The position numbers and the translations under genes were made by a program. From positions 1 through 34,335 of the IMG/VR virus record IMGVR_UViG_3300042923_001157: 34,335 nt of DNA; one strand, written 5' to 3'. The stretch comes from a virus. The stretch's first letter is position 1; every line of letters begins with the position of its first letter. Positions 1-5,474 of this stretch are shown one piece after another. The notes beneath the pieces were generated by a model. The model made no database searches. It was not told where the DNA came from and saw only the letters and a list, made by a program, of their open reading frames with translations.

Positions 1-190
1 ATATATTATATGAGACTAAGTCATATGAGTTAATAGTTCCTGCATTATAGTTTATCTTATCAAAAAGCAGGTCAGTCGTTCTCATATATTCTAATTGCTC
101 TTCATATTTATATTTCCCCTTGTCATACCATGATTCGTATGCACCATTTGTAACAACATACTCCCATCTATCAGGGGTTGTTTCTGGTGT
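1..190 (-). pseudogene. Host gene, downstream part (interrupted by prophage)
   Basis: The minus strand is open from 190 to the window edge and reads PETTPDRWEYVVTNG and onward, rich in Tyr, Trp and Gly, with no phage-like character. An in-frame TAA lies at 191-193, on the phage side of the core, so the real coding part starts at the core (GAA at 184-182). It continues, in the same codon phase, the reading frame that ends at the right end of the window (34188-34335). The fused protein would read LPE-TTPDRW across the junction. I do not recognise the family; composition suggests an exported or surface protein, but that is only an impression. Confidence 0.75.
180..184. other. attL core (GTTTC)
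   Basis: GTTTC here and at 34204-34208 is the only identity at the point where the host reading frame breaks at both ends. Flanks differ: on the left, host sequence precedes the core and phage sequence (TGGTGTTTAGAAAACC) follows. A short core is what large serine recombinases use (2-bp crossover within a few shared bases). The exact crossover dinucleotide cannot be read from the sequence. Confidence 0.8.
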
Positions 191-499
191 TTAGAAAACC
201 AAAACTCAAAAATAGAAGGTGTTAAGCTTCAACTCGTATCTACAGATGAATTTATTTCAGACTTATCTATGCGAAAATACCACATAAATAGTACTATTTG
301 TGAAGATAAAAATTCAATAGGTTATAAAATCATTGAATACAGAGCAAAAAACAATTTATACCGAAAAGAATTATCTGAGATATTAAAATGTAATATTCAG
401 ACCTTAGAGAAATGGGAAAAGAATAAAGTTATTCCTAATGAAAAATATCAAAATAAACTAAAAGAGTTGATACCTGATATTATATTCTATAAAAAATAA
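185..499 (+). CDS. Displaced 3' end of the serine recombinase gene, with XRE-like HTH
   Basis: This plus-strand frame is open from the attL core to a TAA at 497-499 (104 codons). The only ATG (269) has no ribosome binding site, so it is unlikely to be a gene of its own in the prophage. Joined at the GTTTC core to the recombinase frame at the right end, it continues that frame without a stop. Within it, residues from IGYKIIEYRAKNN through ELSEILKCNIQTLEKWE to NKVIPNE follow the HTH_3/XRE pattern (helix, TQ-x-LA-like helix, turn, recognition helix ending in W-E-x-x-K-x-x-P). Seen: open frame and motif. Inferred: that the tail is translated only from circular or re-joined phage DNA. An internal start giving a free 76-residue HTH protein is the alternative. 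Confidence 0.7.
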   Translation, partial: WCLENQNSKIEGVKLQLVSTDEFISDLSMRKYHINSTICEDKNSIGYKIIEYRAKNNLYRKELSEILKCNIQTLEKWEKNKVIPNEKYQNKLKELIPDIIFYKK

Positions 500-522
500 A
501 AGAGTAGAAAAGCTACTCTTTT
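498..522. terminator. Bidirectional hairpin terminator
   Basis: AAAAGAGTAG (498-507) pairs with CTACTCTTTT (513-522) around a 5-nt loop, flanked by A-rich and T-rich tracts on both sides. It closes the displaced recombinase tail on the plus strand and the methylase gene on the minus strand. In circular phage DNA it would terminate the repressor-recombinase transcript; in the prophage it is about 34 kb from that transcript. Confidence 0.85.
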
Positions 523-540
523 ATTTTTACAATTAAAACA

Positions 541-1286
541 TTAATAATTTGTTATAATTAATTCTCTAAATTCTTTAGTTTTAAATGATAAATTATTAAA
601 TCTAGTTACTTCCTTTATATTATAACCTTTATATAATTCTCTTATGTAAGGACAATCATTGTATGATAATATAAACTTACCTTTTATATTTTTTAATGAG
701 TTATATAGTCTCTCATGATCCTCTCTTTTAAATTCTACATTTTGATAATATTTCTCAGTTTCAAAATATGGTGGATCTAGGTAAAAAAGTGTTTCTTCCC
801 TATCCTGTGAACTTATTAAATTTTGAAAATCCTTATTTTCTATTGCTACCCTAGCTAATCTTGCACTTACTAAAGTTAAATATTCAGTCATATTATTAAG
901 ATTAGTAGGAACTCCTCCAAAAGTAGTTACCTTACTACCATAACTTGTTTTTATAACATCATATATCTTGCAGCCTTTTGGATATCGGTCATACCTTCTC
1001 TTTTATATTCATTCAAAAAATTATGAAATACTTCCCTTGAATTTAATACATAACTTAATTCTCTTTGAAGCTCTGGAGTATGAAACTTTGCGCATCTAAA
1101 TAGATTAACAAGCTCCGAATTATAATCATTGTATATTTCTATATTTGCATGCTTATCTTTATTAAAAAGTACCCAACCAGCGCCGCCAAATACTTCAACA
1201 TATCTTTCTATACCTTTAGGTATTAATTCCGTTATTTTGTTTCGTAGTAGTTTTTTACCTCCTACCCAACTAATAAAACTATTCAT
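541..1286 (-). pseudogene. DNA adenine methylase (D12 class), frameshifted
   Basis: The N-terminal frame (1286-951) carries FISWVGGKK and the SAM-binding VEVFGGAGWVLF; the C-terminal frame carries FYLDPPYFETEKYYQ, the DPPY catalytic motif. These are the two signature motifs of D12-class N6-adenine methylases, in the normal order. The frame breaks at about 952: after AARYMM the stop TAA (953-951) follows, but one base further on the protein continues as IKTSYGSK, TTFGGVPTN into the second half. One missing base explains it. The repaired protein would be about 248 residues, normal for the family. Start chosen at 1286 because GAAGGA lies 7 nt upstream; the ATG at 1295 abuts the Shine-Dalgarno. 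Likely role: protection of phage DNA from restriction. It has its own promoter (1329-1357) and shares the terminator at 498-522. Confidence 0.8.
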
Positions 1287-1311
1287 TTTTTGCATTCCTT
1301 CTTTCTTATAT

Positions 1312-1321
1312 CAAACGTTTG
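1312..1321. promoter_or_regulatory. Palindrome CAAACGTTTG downstream of dam promoter
   Basis: A perfect 10-bp palindrome lies between the -10 box and the methylase start, 26 nt upstream of the ATG. Position suits an operator, but no protein can be assigned and short palindromes arise by chance. Confidence 0.3.
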
Positions 1322-1328
1322 TTCTATA

Positions 1329-1357
1329 ATTATATCATTATTTATGTTATGTTTCAA
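1329..1357 (-). promoter_or_regulatory. Promoter for the adenine methylase gene
   Basis: On the minus strand TTGAAA (1357-1352) and a perfect TATAAT (1334-1329) are separated by 17 bp, a strong sigma-A type promoter. Transcription would begin about 35 nt upstream of the chosen ATG. It suggests that dam is expressed in the lysogen independently of the phage late or early operons. Confidence 0.75.
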
Positions 1358-1412
1358 TAGTAAATATTTATTATCTACAAAATAAGATAAATTTTATACT
1401 ATATTTAATAAA

Positions 1413-1430
1413 TTCGACAAGGAACGACAT
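1413..1430 (-). promoter_or_regulatory. Tandem TGTCGAA-like boxes, site A
   Basis: On the minus strand ATGTCGT (1430-1424) is followed 11 bp on by TGTCGAA (1419-1413). TGTCGAA is the consensus Spo0A box of Bacillus and Clostridium, and tandem boxes about 10 bp apart are known from abrB-type promoters. The site lies in the divergent intergenic region between dam and the gene at 1477. Two similar pairs occur at 2880-2896 and 23086-23102. Confidence 0.4.
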
Positions 1431-1476
1431 AACAATAGAAATATAACTGATATATTATATATAGGTGGTGTTTATA

Positions 1477-1716
1477 ATGAGTACATTCAATAAAAAAGCA
1501 AAAGAAATAAAACAACAAGAAAAATTAGAAAAATTTACAGAAAAATATCAATTAGATGGAATTAGTGACAAGGATATAGAAATCCTAAAGATAATTACAA
1601 GTGATCTAACTGATAATGGTTCATTTAAAGCTGGTCTTTCATTATCTGTATTAATAGAACAGAATTGGTTAATATTTAGGAAACTTGATGAAATTAGTAA
1701 AAAACTAGATAAATAA
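1477..1716 (+). CDS. Small charged protein of unknown function
   Basis: A 79-residue protein, very Lys-rich at its N-terminus (STFNKKAKEIKQQEKLEKF), then a more hydrophobic helical stretch (SLSVLIEQNWLIFRKLDEI). No signal peptide, metal motif or known domain is visible; it looks all-helical. Start chosen at ATG 1477 because AGGTGG (1463-1468) sits 8 nt upstream; the GTG codons at 1465 and 1468 are inside that Shine-Dalgarno. It is transcribed on the plus strand, opposite to the phage operons, and is closed by its own terminator, so it behaves like a lysogenically expressed accessory gene. Function unknown. Confidence 0.7.
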   Translation: MSTFNKKAKEIKQQEKLEKFTEKYQLDGISDKDIEILKIITSDLTDNGSFKAGLSLSVLIEQNWLIFRKLDEISKKLDK

Positions 1717-1743
1717 AAAAGAGTAGATCCCATCTACTCTTTT
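1716..1743. terminator. Bidirectional hairpin terminator
   Basis: AAAGAGTAGAT (to 1728) pairs with ATCTACTCTTT (from 1732) around the loop CCC, with A and T tracts on either side. It lies between the convergent genes ending at 1716 and 1734. The stem shares AAAAGAGTAG with the terminator at 498-522. Confidence 0.85.
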
Positions 1744-2276
1744 ATTTTAGATATACAATTCTTATATTTTCTGTATATATTATTATATTTTTCTTTGTAA
1801 TCTAATTTGTATGTTTTTTTATCAACAGCTACAATTCCTAAATGATACATGTCCACCAATAGGAGTCTTAAAGTGTCATTGTCTTTTTTAAAATATAATT
1901 GATACCCTTTATCTTGTTTGTTTTTATATCTTAATATATCTTTACAATTACTAAAAAAGAAAAAACCAGAACCAGACTTAGTAAATATATTAAATAGTCT
2001 AGTCACTGTTTTCTTATCTTCCTCTCCATAATCATAAACTGGTTTTTCCTCGAATTCAGTTAATAGAATTTGTATAGGATCATTTGATGAATATATTTTT
2101 CTTAAATTTTTAAATCTTTCATCTCCAGTATTCTCTACAAAATTTGTAAATGTAAATTGTTTTTCATTTATTGAATGAAGAGCGTTACCGTAATTAATAT
2201 TTTTGAAATATTTTTGTTGGAATCTTGACTTATTAAATGCTATTGATTGTGTATCAACAAGCATGTTTCTTTTCAT
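1734..2276 (-). CDS. Partner of the Panacea gene, candidate toxin
   Basis: A 180-residue protein I cannot assign to a family. It is basic at the N-terminus (MKRNMLVDTQ), contains an aromatic patch with four consecutive Phe (SGSGFFFFSNCKD, about residue 100) and ends in a Lys/Tyr-rich segment. Its start overlaps the 3' end of the Panacea-domain gene by 23 nt, which implies translational coupling, with only a weak AAAAG before the alternative ATG at 2264. In known PanAT systems the Panacea protein is the antitoxin and its tightly linked neighbour is a toxin of very variable type. On that basis it is a toxin candidate; the inference rests on position only. Confidence 0.55.
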   Translation of the reverse strand: MKRNMLVDTQSIAFNKSRFQQKYFKNINYGNALHSINEKQFTFTNFVENTGDERFKNLRKIYSSNDPIQILLTEFEEKPVYDYGEEDKKTVTRLFNIFTKSGSGFFFFSNCKDILRYKNKQDKGYQLYFKKDNDTLRLLLVDMYHLGIVAVDKKTYKLDYKEKYNNIYRKYKNCISKIKE

Positions 2277-2754
2277 ATTCGTTAATTATTTGTTTTTTCG
2301 GTATTTCTTTATTATGAAGAAAACTAAATGAAGAAAAATTTTTCTTCCAACAATTATCACAATGAGATATTTCTACCAATCTAAAATCACTAACATCCAA
2401 CACATCATTTAATATTTCGTCAATATATTCCCTTACATTATTATTATTGTTGAATAAATTTGGTGTATAATATTTAAGTATATCATCTTCATGATATACA
2501 TCAGGCACAACTGGACCATATACCCAAGCTTCTATTCTATTTTTAAAAAGATTTTCTTCGTAGTCAGAAGTATTTACCTCTGACATGTTAGGGTTATTCT
2601 TTCCACGCATAACAAAAGCACCCCAATATGCAAAACAAAAATACAATGCTTTTTGAAGTTTTATCGGTGATATTTTTTTATCTTCACCAGTACTTTCATA
2701 TCTATTCTTTATATATGCCGCAATTTCTCTTGCATCAAACATTCCTTTATCCAT
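2254..2754 (-). CDS. Panacea-domain (SocA-like, DUF4065) protein, candidate antitoxin
   Basis: A 166-residue protein with the Panacea/SocA-like signature: FDAREIAAYIKNR near the start, ISPIKLQKALYFCFAYW (the KLQKLLYF motif) around residues 28-44, and RIEAWVYGPVVPDVY (the AW-x-xGPV motif). Panacea proteins act as antitoxins, often by chaperone-like neutralisation of diverse toxins, and are common in prophages. Start at 2754 has AAGGTGA 5 nt upstream; an in-frame TTG at 2787, also preceded by AAGGTGAT, would add 11 residues. It overlaps the partner gene downstream. The pair may stabilise the prophage or block other phages. Confidence 0.8.
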   Translation of the reverse strand: MDKGMFDAREIAAYIKNRYESTGEDKKISPIKLQKALYFCFAYWGAFVMRGKNNPNMSEVNTSDYEENLFKNRIEAWVYGPVVPDVYHEDDILKYYTPNLFNNNNNVREYIDEILNDVLDVSDFRLVEISHCDNCWKKNFSSFSFLHNKEIPKKQIINEYEKKHAC

Positions 2755-2879
2755 AATTTTCACCTTACTTTTAAATAAATCAAACAATAATATCACCTTA
2801 TATATAATATGATTCACATTTAATATAATGATACATTATTTTATTTGTGAAAATCATAACATAACTCTTTCTGTATTTT

Positions 2880-2896
2880 TGTCGAAACGTGTCGAT
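2880..2896 (+). promoter_or_regulatory. Tandem TGTCGAA-like boxes, site B
   Basis: TGTCGAA at 2880-2886 and TGTCGAT at 2890-2896 are spaced exactly 10 bp, one helical turn. They lie in the divergent region between the Panacea gene and the HEPN-like gene, about 80 bp upstream of the latter's -35 box. The match to tandem Spo0A boxes is the best of the three sites. Confidence 0.45.
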
Positions 2897-2976
2897 ATGT
2901 AATATTTTATACTAATTTGTAATAAATTTCAAGAAATTACAACTATTTTTGTAATAAAGCTGTAATATTTTAATAT

Positions 2977-3005
2977 TTGACAAATAAAAGACTTTCTTGT
3001 ATAAT
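2977..3005 (+). promoter_or_regulatory. Consensus sigma-A promoter of the HEPN-like gene
   Basis: TTGACA (2977-2982), 17 bp, TATAAT (3000-3005): a perfect consensus promoter. It overlaps the upstream extension of the reading frame, which shows that the coding region cannot start at the TTG of the -35 box and supports the ATG at 3022. The transcript leader would be only about 10 nt, containing GGTGAT. Confidence 0.9.
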
Positions 3006-3021
3006 ATTTTCTGGTGATTAT

Positions 3022-3684
3022 ATGAAGAAAAAATATGATGATTGGATTAGTGGTATTTCAGCTTATTTATTAATATTATATAATGTAAATAAGAACTTTT
3101 TAAAGGTTTGTGGTCTTGAAGCTGATTTTAATGGTTTTTTTGAATTAGAAAATTTATTCTTAACAATATCCCAAGATATTTATAAACTGATTCCTTATAA
3201 ATATAATAATAAGACAAATAATATAGAATTATTAAAAGATGATGGTCTGTTATGTTTTAAAGACACTTTTAGCTATTTATATGATGACCTTAAACTACTA
3301 TTTGATAATAATAATTCTATCCTAAATGATTTAAAGTCAATTAGAGATAAAACCCAACATGCTCCTCATAAAATAAGAGCAACAATAAGTAATAGTGGAA
3401 CATTAGATTTACCAGAAACTAATTTTGAATTAAAAACTACTATAAATGGAAATATTTCAACAATAAATTTTATAATTCAAGCTAAGAAAATAAAAAAATT
3501 ATTGCTGGAGCTTAATATTTTATATGATAAATTAATAGATGAACTTATTCAATATTCTCATGAGAAAGATTTAGATGATAATAATTATATAAGAAAAAAT
3601 ACCAAATTTAAATTTATGACCTTCAACGAAATATATAATTCCGAAGTTTTAAAAAATTGCGGTAGAATTATGAAAGAATTTTAA
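3022..3684 (+). CDS. HEPN-like protein, candidate anti-phage or exclusion factor
   Basis: A 220-residue, mostly helical protein. The segment SIRDKTQHAPH holds R108 and H113, an R-x4-H arrangement like the catalytic motif of HEPN ribonucleases, set at the end of a helix (DLKSIRDK) as in that superfamily. No other domain is recognised and the HEPN call is by motif only. The gene has a perfect consensus promoter, faces away from the phage lytic operons, and ends at a strong terminator, so it is probably expressed from the lysogen. In prophages such genes commonly act in superinfection exclusion or abortive infection. Start at 3022 follows GGTGATT and is forced by the promoter position. Confidence 0.6.
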   Translation: MKKKYDDWISGISAYLLILYNVNKNFLKVCGLEADFNGFFELENLFLTISQDIYKLIPYKYNNKTNNIELLKDDGLLCFKDTFSYLYDDLKLLFDNNNSILNDLKSIRDKTQHAPHKIRATISNSGTLDLPETNFELKTTINGNISTINFIIQAKKIKKLLLELNILYDKLIDELIQYSHEKDLDDNNYIRKNTKFKFMTFNEIYNSEVLKNCGRIMKEF

Positions 3685-3690
3685 GCAAAA

Positions 3691-3715
3691 AAAGAGAGGC
3701 ATTTAGCCTCTCTTT
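3691..3715. terminator. Hairpin terminator after the HEPN-like gene
   Basis: AAAGAGAGGC (3691-3700) pairs perfectly with GCCTCTCTTT (3706-3715) around a 5-nt loop, preceded by an A tract. It lies between convergent genes and can also end late minus-strand transcription from the endolysin gene. Confidence 0.85.
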
Positions 3716-3793
3716 AATCAAATTCTATACTACATATCATTTTGATATGTTTTCTTATAAACTTTCTAAACTTATTGAGATTATGCTTTCTTT

Positions 3794-4516
3794 TTATATT
3801 TTTAAACAATAATCTAAACATACCCATCCGCTATATCCACGTCCCCAATTTCCCTGCACTTCCAAAACATCAAATACTGTACCATTGATATATCCGCCTT
3901 TACGTTTTGCATCTACAGATAATTCATTTAATGCTTTTGTCCTGAAATTTGTTCCTGGACCTGTCCTAACATTTACACCATCTAGAGTATTTACTTTATA
4001 TCTTCCTGGTGTAAATTTAGGCTTAGGTGGATTTAGATCTATTTTATAATTATTGCTATCATAAGTGCCTATTACATTAGGTATACCCATGAATGTAGCA
4101 GGATTTAATATTTTAAGTAATACACCTGCAGCATTGTATTCTCTTATTTCAACATGTGTATGTGGTCCTGTACTATTACCTGTTGATCCCATAATTCCAA
4201 TTATAGTAGCAGGATTTACTTTCTGACCAACAAAACATTTTATTTCACTCATGTGAGCTAAAAATACTTTTTTGAATCCATTAGCATTAACATCAAACTT
4301 AATTGATACGTATTTTCCAAAACCTTGTTTTTGATTGTTTATATTTTCCCATCCTGCATATGAAACTATTCCATCCACGATAGAATATATTGATGGCATT
4401 TCTGAATTGCCTACATCTATACCAGGATGATATCCTTGAGCATATGCACTGTTTTTTACACCGTATGGATATGTTACTTTAAATTTACCTTCAAATGGTA
4501 GTTTTGTTATATACAT
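3794..4516 (-). CDS. Endolysin: M23 endopeptidase with C-terminal SH3 domain
   Basis: A 240-residue lysis enzyme that cleaves peptide cross-links of host peptidoglycan. The M23 (LytM-type) zinc site is complete: YHPGID gives H30 and D34, FLAH gives H88, and GPHTHVEI gives H119 and H121. From about residue 170 a bacterial SH3 wall-binding domain follows (VNTLDGVNVRTGPGTNF, WGRGYSGWV). No signal peptide or membrane segment, so it relies on the holin genes just upstream to reach the wall. Start at ATG 4516 because AGGAG lies 8 nt upstream; the GTG at 4525 is in the Shine-Dalgarno. Last gene of the late operon. Confidence 0.93.
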   Translation of the reverse strand: MYITKLPFEGKFKVTYPYGVKNSAYAQGYHPGIDVGNSEMPSIYSIVDGIVSYAGWENINNQKQGFGKYVSIKFDVNANGFKKVFLAHMSEIKCFVGQKVNPATIIGIMGSTGNSTGPHTHVEIREYNAAGVLLKILNPATFMGIPNVIGTYDSNNYKIDLNPPKPKFTPGRYKVNTLDGVNVRTGPGTNFRTKALNELSVDAKRKGGYINGTVFDVLEVQGNWGRGYSGWVCLDYCLKI

Positions 4517-4527
4517 TTTACTCACTC

Positions 4528-4587
4528 CTATTCTTCCATTTCTGGAGCTATGTCGTCCATAGTTTCAATCTTTTCATTTTCATTCAT
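4528..4587 (-). CDS. 19-residue acidic micro-ORF between holin and endolysin
   Basis: ATG at 4587 preceded by AAAGGAGTGA, reading MNENEKIETMDDIAPEMEE before TAG at 4530-4528. The stop overlaps the Shine-Dalgarno of the endolysin (TAGGAG), so translation of the micro-ORF could feed into the endolysin. Function unknown; small leader or lysis-timing peptide is possible but unproven. Confidence 0.5.
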   Translation of the reverse strand: MNENEKIETMDDIAPEMEE

Positions 4588-4609
4588 GAAAATCACTCCT
4601 TTTTCAATC

Positions 4610-4652
4610 ATGGCCATAAAAAACGCCGCTCTAAAACGCCGTTTTAAGCCAT
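4610..4652 (-). terminator. Long hairpin between holin and endolysin genes
   Basis: ATGGC (4610-4614) pairs with GCCAT (4648-4652), and inside it AAAACG pairs with CGTTTT, around a loop with two direct copies of CGCCG. It could attenuate late transcription ahead of the lysis gene. The stem is interrupted, so a terminator call is tentative. Confidence 0.35.
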
Positions 4653-4673
4653 TTAAAATTTTAATTAGTACAC

Positions 4674-4889
4674 TTATTTGTCTATATTTTCTGCGTTTTT
4701 CTTTGTAAATAAATATGTAATAACAGAAGTAACAACATTACTAAATAATGTAAATACTAGTGTTATTAGATCCATATTGCCTCTAACAAATACAAGTATT
4801 ATAATTATTTCTAAAGTTAATATTAAAGATAATGTTGAAATAGATTTAACGTCTATCAACTTTGTTAATTTTTCTTTCACCTTGCTCAC
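4674..4889 (-). CDS. Holin-like membrane protein with two transmembrane segments
   Basis: A 71-residue protein: basic N-terminus (SKVKEKLTKLI), two hydrophobic helices (LSLILTLEIIIILVFV and LITLVFTLFSNVVTSVITYLF) and a charged tail, the size and plan of a class II holin. It lies just upstream of the endolysin. The start GTG overlaps the stop of the preceding gene (GTGA), which suggests coupled translation; GTG at 4880 is an alternative. Confidence 0.6.
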   Translation of the reverse strand: MSKVKEKLTKLIDVKSISTLSLILTLEIIIILVFVRGNMDLITLVFTLFSNVVTSVITYLFTKKNAENIDK

Positions 4890-5131
4890 CCCACTCTCTT
4901 ATATAATAGTGCATCATCAATTTCTTCTCTTGCTTTTTTAAATTCACCATTACCAATTTTATTTTCAATAAAATGATCTAGCATAACAGTTATAGCTTTT
5001 AAACTAGCTATTGTTAATTTTTCATTTTGTAATATTTTAGTATATATTTTAAATAAGAACCATAATGCAGTTATAATAGGTATTCCTACTGCTAATCCTC
5101 CTGCAATTTGTCCAAGTGTTAAATTTTCCAA
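4886..5131 (-). CDS. Holin-like protein with one transmembrane segment
   Basis: An 81-residue protein with one N-terminal hydrophobic segment (IAGGLAVGIPIITALWFLF) followed by a charged helical tail (LDHFIENKIGNGEFKKAREEI). A TTG start is preceded by GGGGTGA. The single helix plus cytoplasmic tail resembles XhlA-type or auxiliary holin partners, and it overlaps the two-helix protein by 4 nt, so the two probably form the membrane half of the lysis cassette. Which is the true holin cannot be told. Confidence 0.55.
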   Translation of the reverse strand: MENLTLGQIAGGLAVGIPIITALWFLFKIYTKILQNEKLTIASLKAITVMLDHFIENKIGNGEFKKAREEIDDALLYKRVG

Positions 5132-5210
5132 AAAATCACCCCACAGTCATATTTATATAAAAAAACAGCCTCCTATTAGATGACCGCTTATTATTTTTAA
5201 TTGGTATAAA

Positions 5211-5465
5211 TTATATGTATTTTTTTATATTATGAGGTATATCTATAAATGCATTTTTGTCTAAATTCAATACCTTTTTGTACCAATTTATTATTGAATC
5301 GTGTTCATCTTGACTTTCTATTTCGATTCCGTATTGAACATTACTTTTGTATATATCAAAAGCATCTAATATACTTATTCTGCTGACTCTTAAATAGTTT
5401 TCCCATGTACCATGAACTGACAACATATTTTTTTCTTGTTCTCTGTTTAGTTTTATTTCATTCAT
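5211..5465 (-). CDS. Small protein of unknown function after the tail fibre gene
   Basis: An 84-residue hydrophilic protein without transmembrane segment, starting MNEIKLNREQEKNML. Start at ATG 5465 since AGGTGA lies 5 nt upstream; GTG 5474 is within it. It sits between the tail fibre and lysis genes, where siphophages often carry XkdX/XkdW-like small proteins, but I see no motif that proves such a family. It may be a chaperone or structural accessory of the fibre. Confidence 0.6.
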   Translation of the reverse strand: MNEIKLNREQEKNMLSVHGTWENYLRVSRISILDAFDIYKSNVQYGIEIESQDEHDSIINWYKKVLNLDKNAFIDIPHNIKKYI

Positions 5466-5474
5466 AATATTCAC

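Noticed and set aside
2977-3021. Upstream extension of the HEPN-like gene to a TTG at 2977
   Set aside because: The TTG is part of a perfect TTGACA -35 box, with TATAAT 17 bp on; the ATG at 3022 has its own Shine-Dalgarno.
5155-5200. Possible terminator between tail fibre and holin regions
   Set aside because: A T run is present on the minus strand but the preceding sequence does not form a convincing stem.
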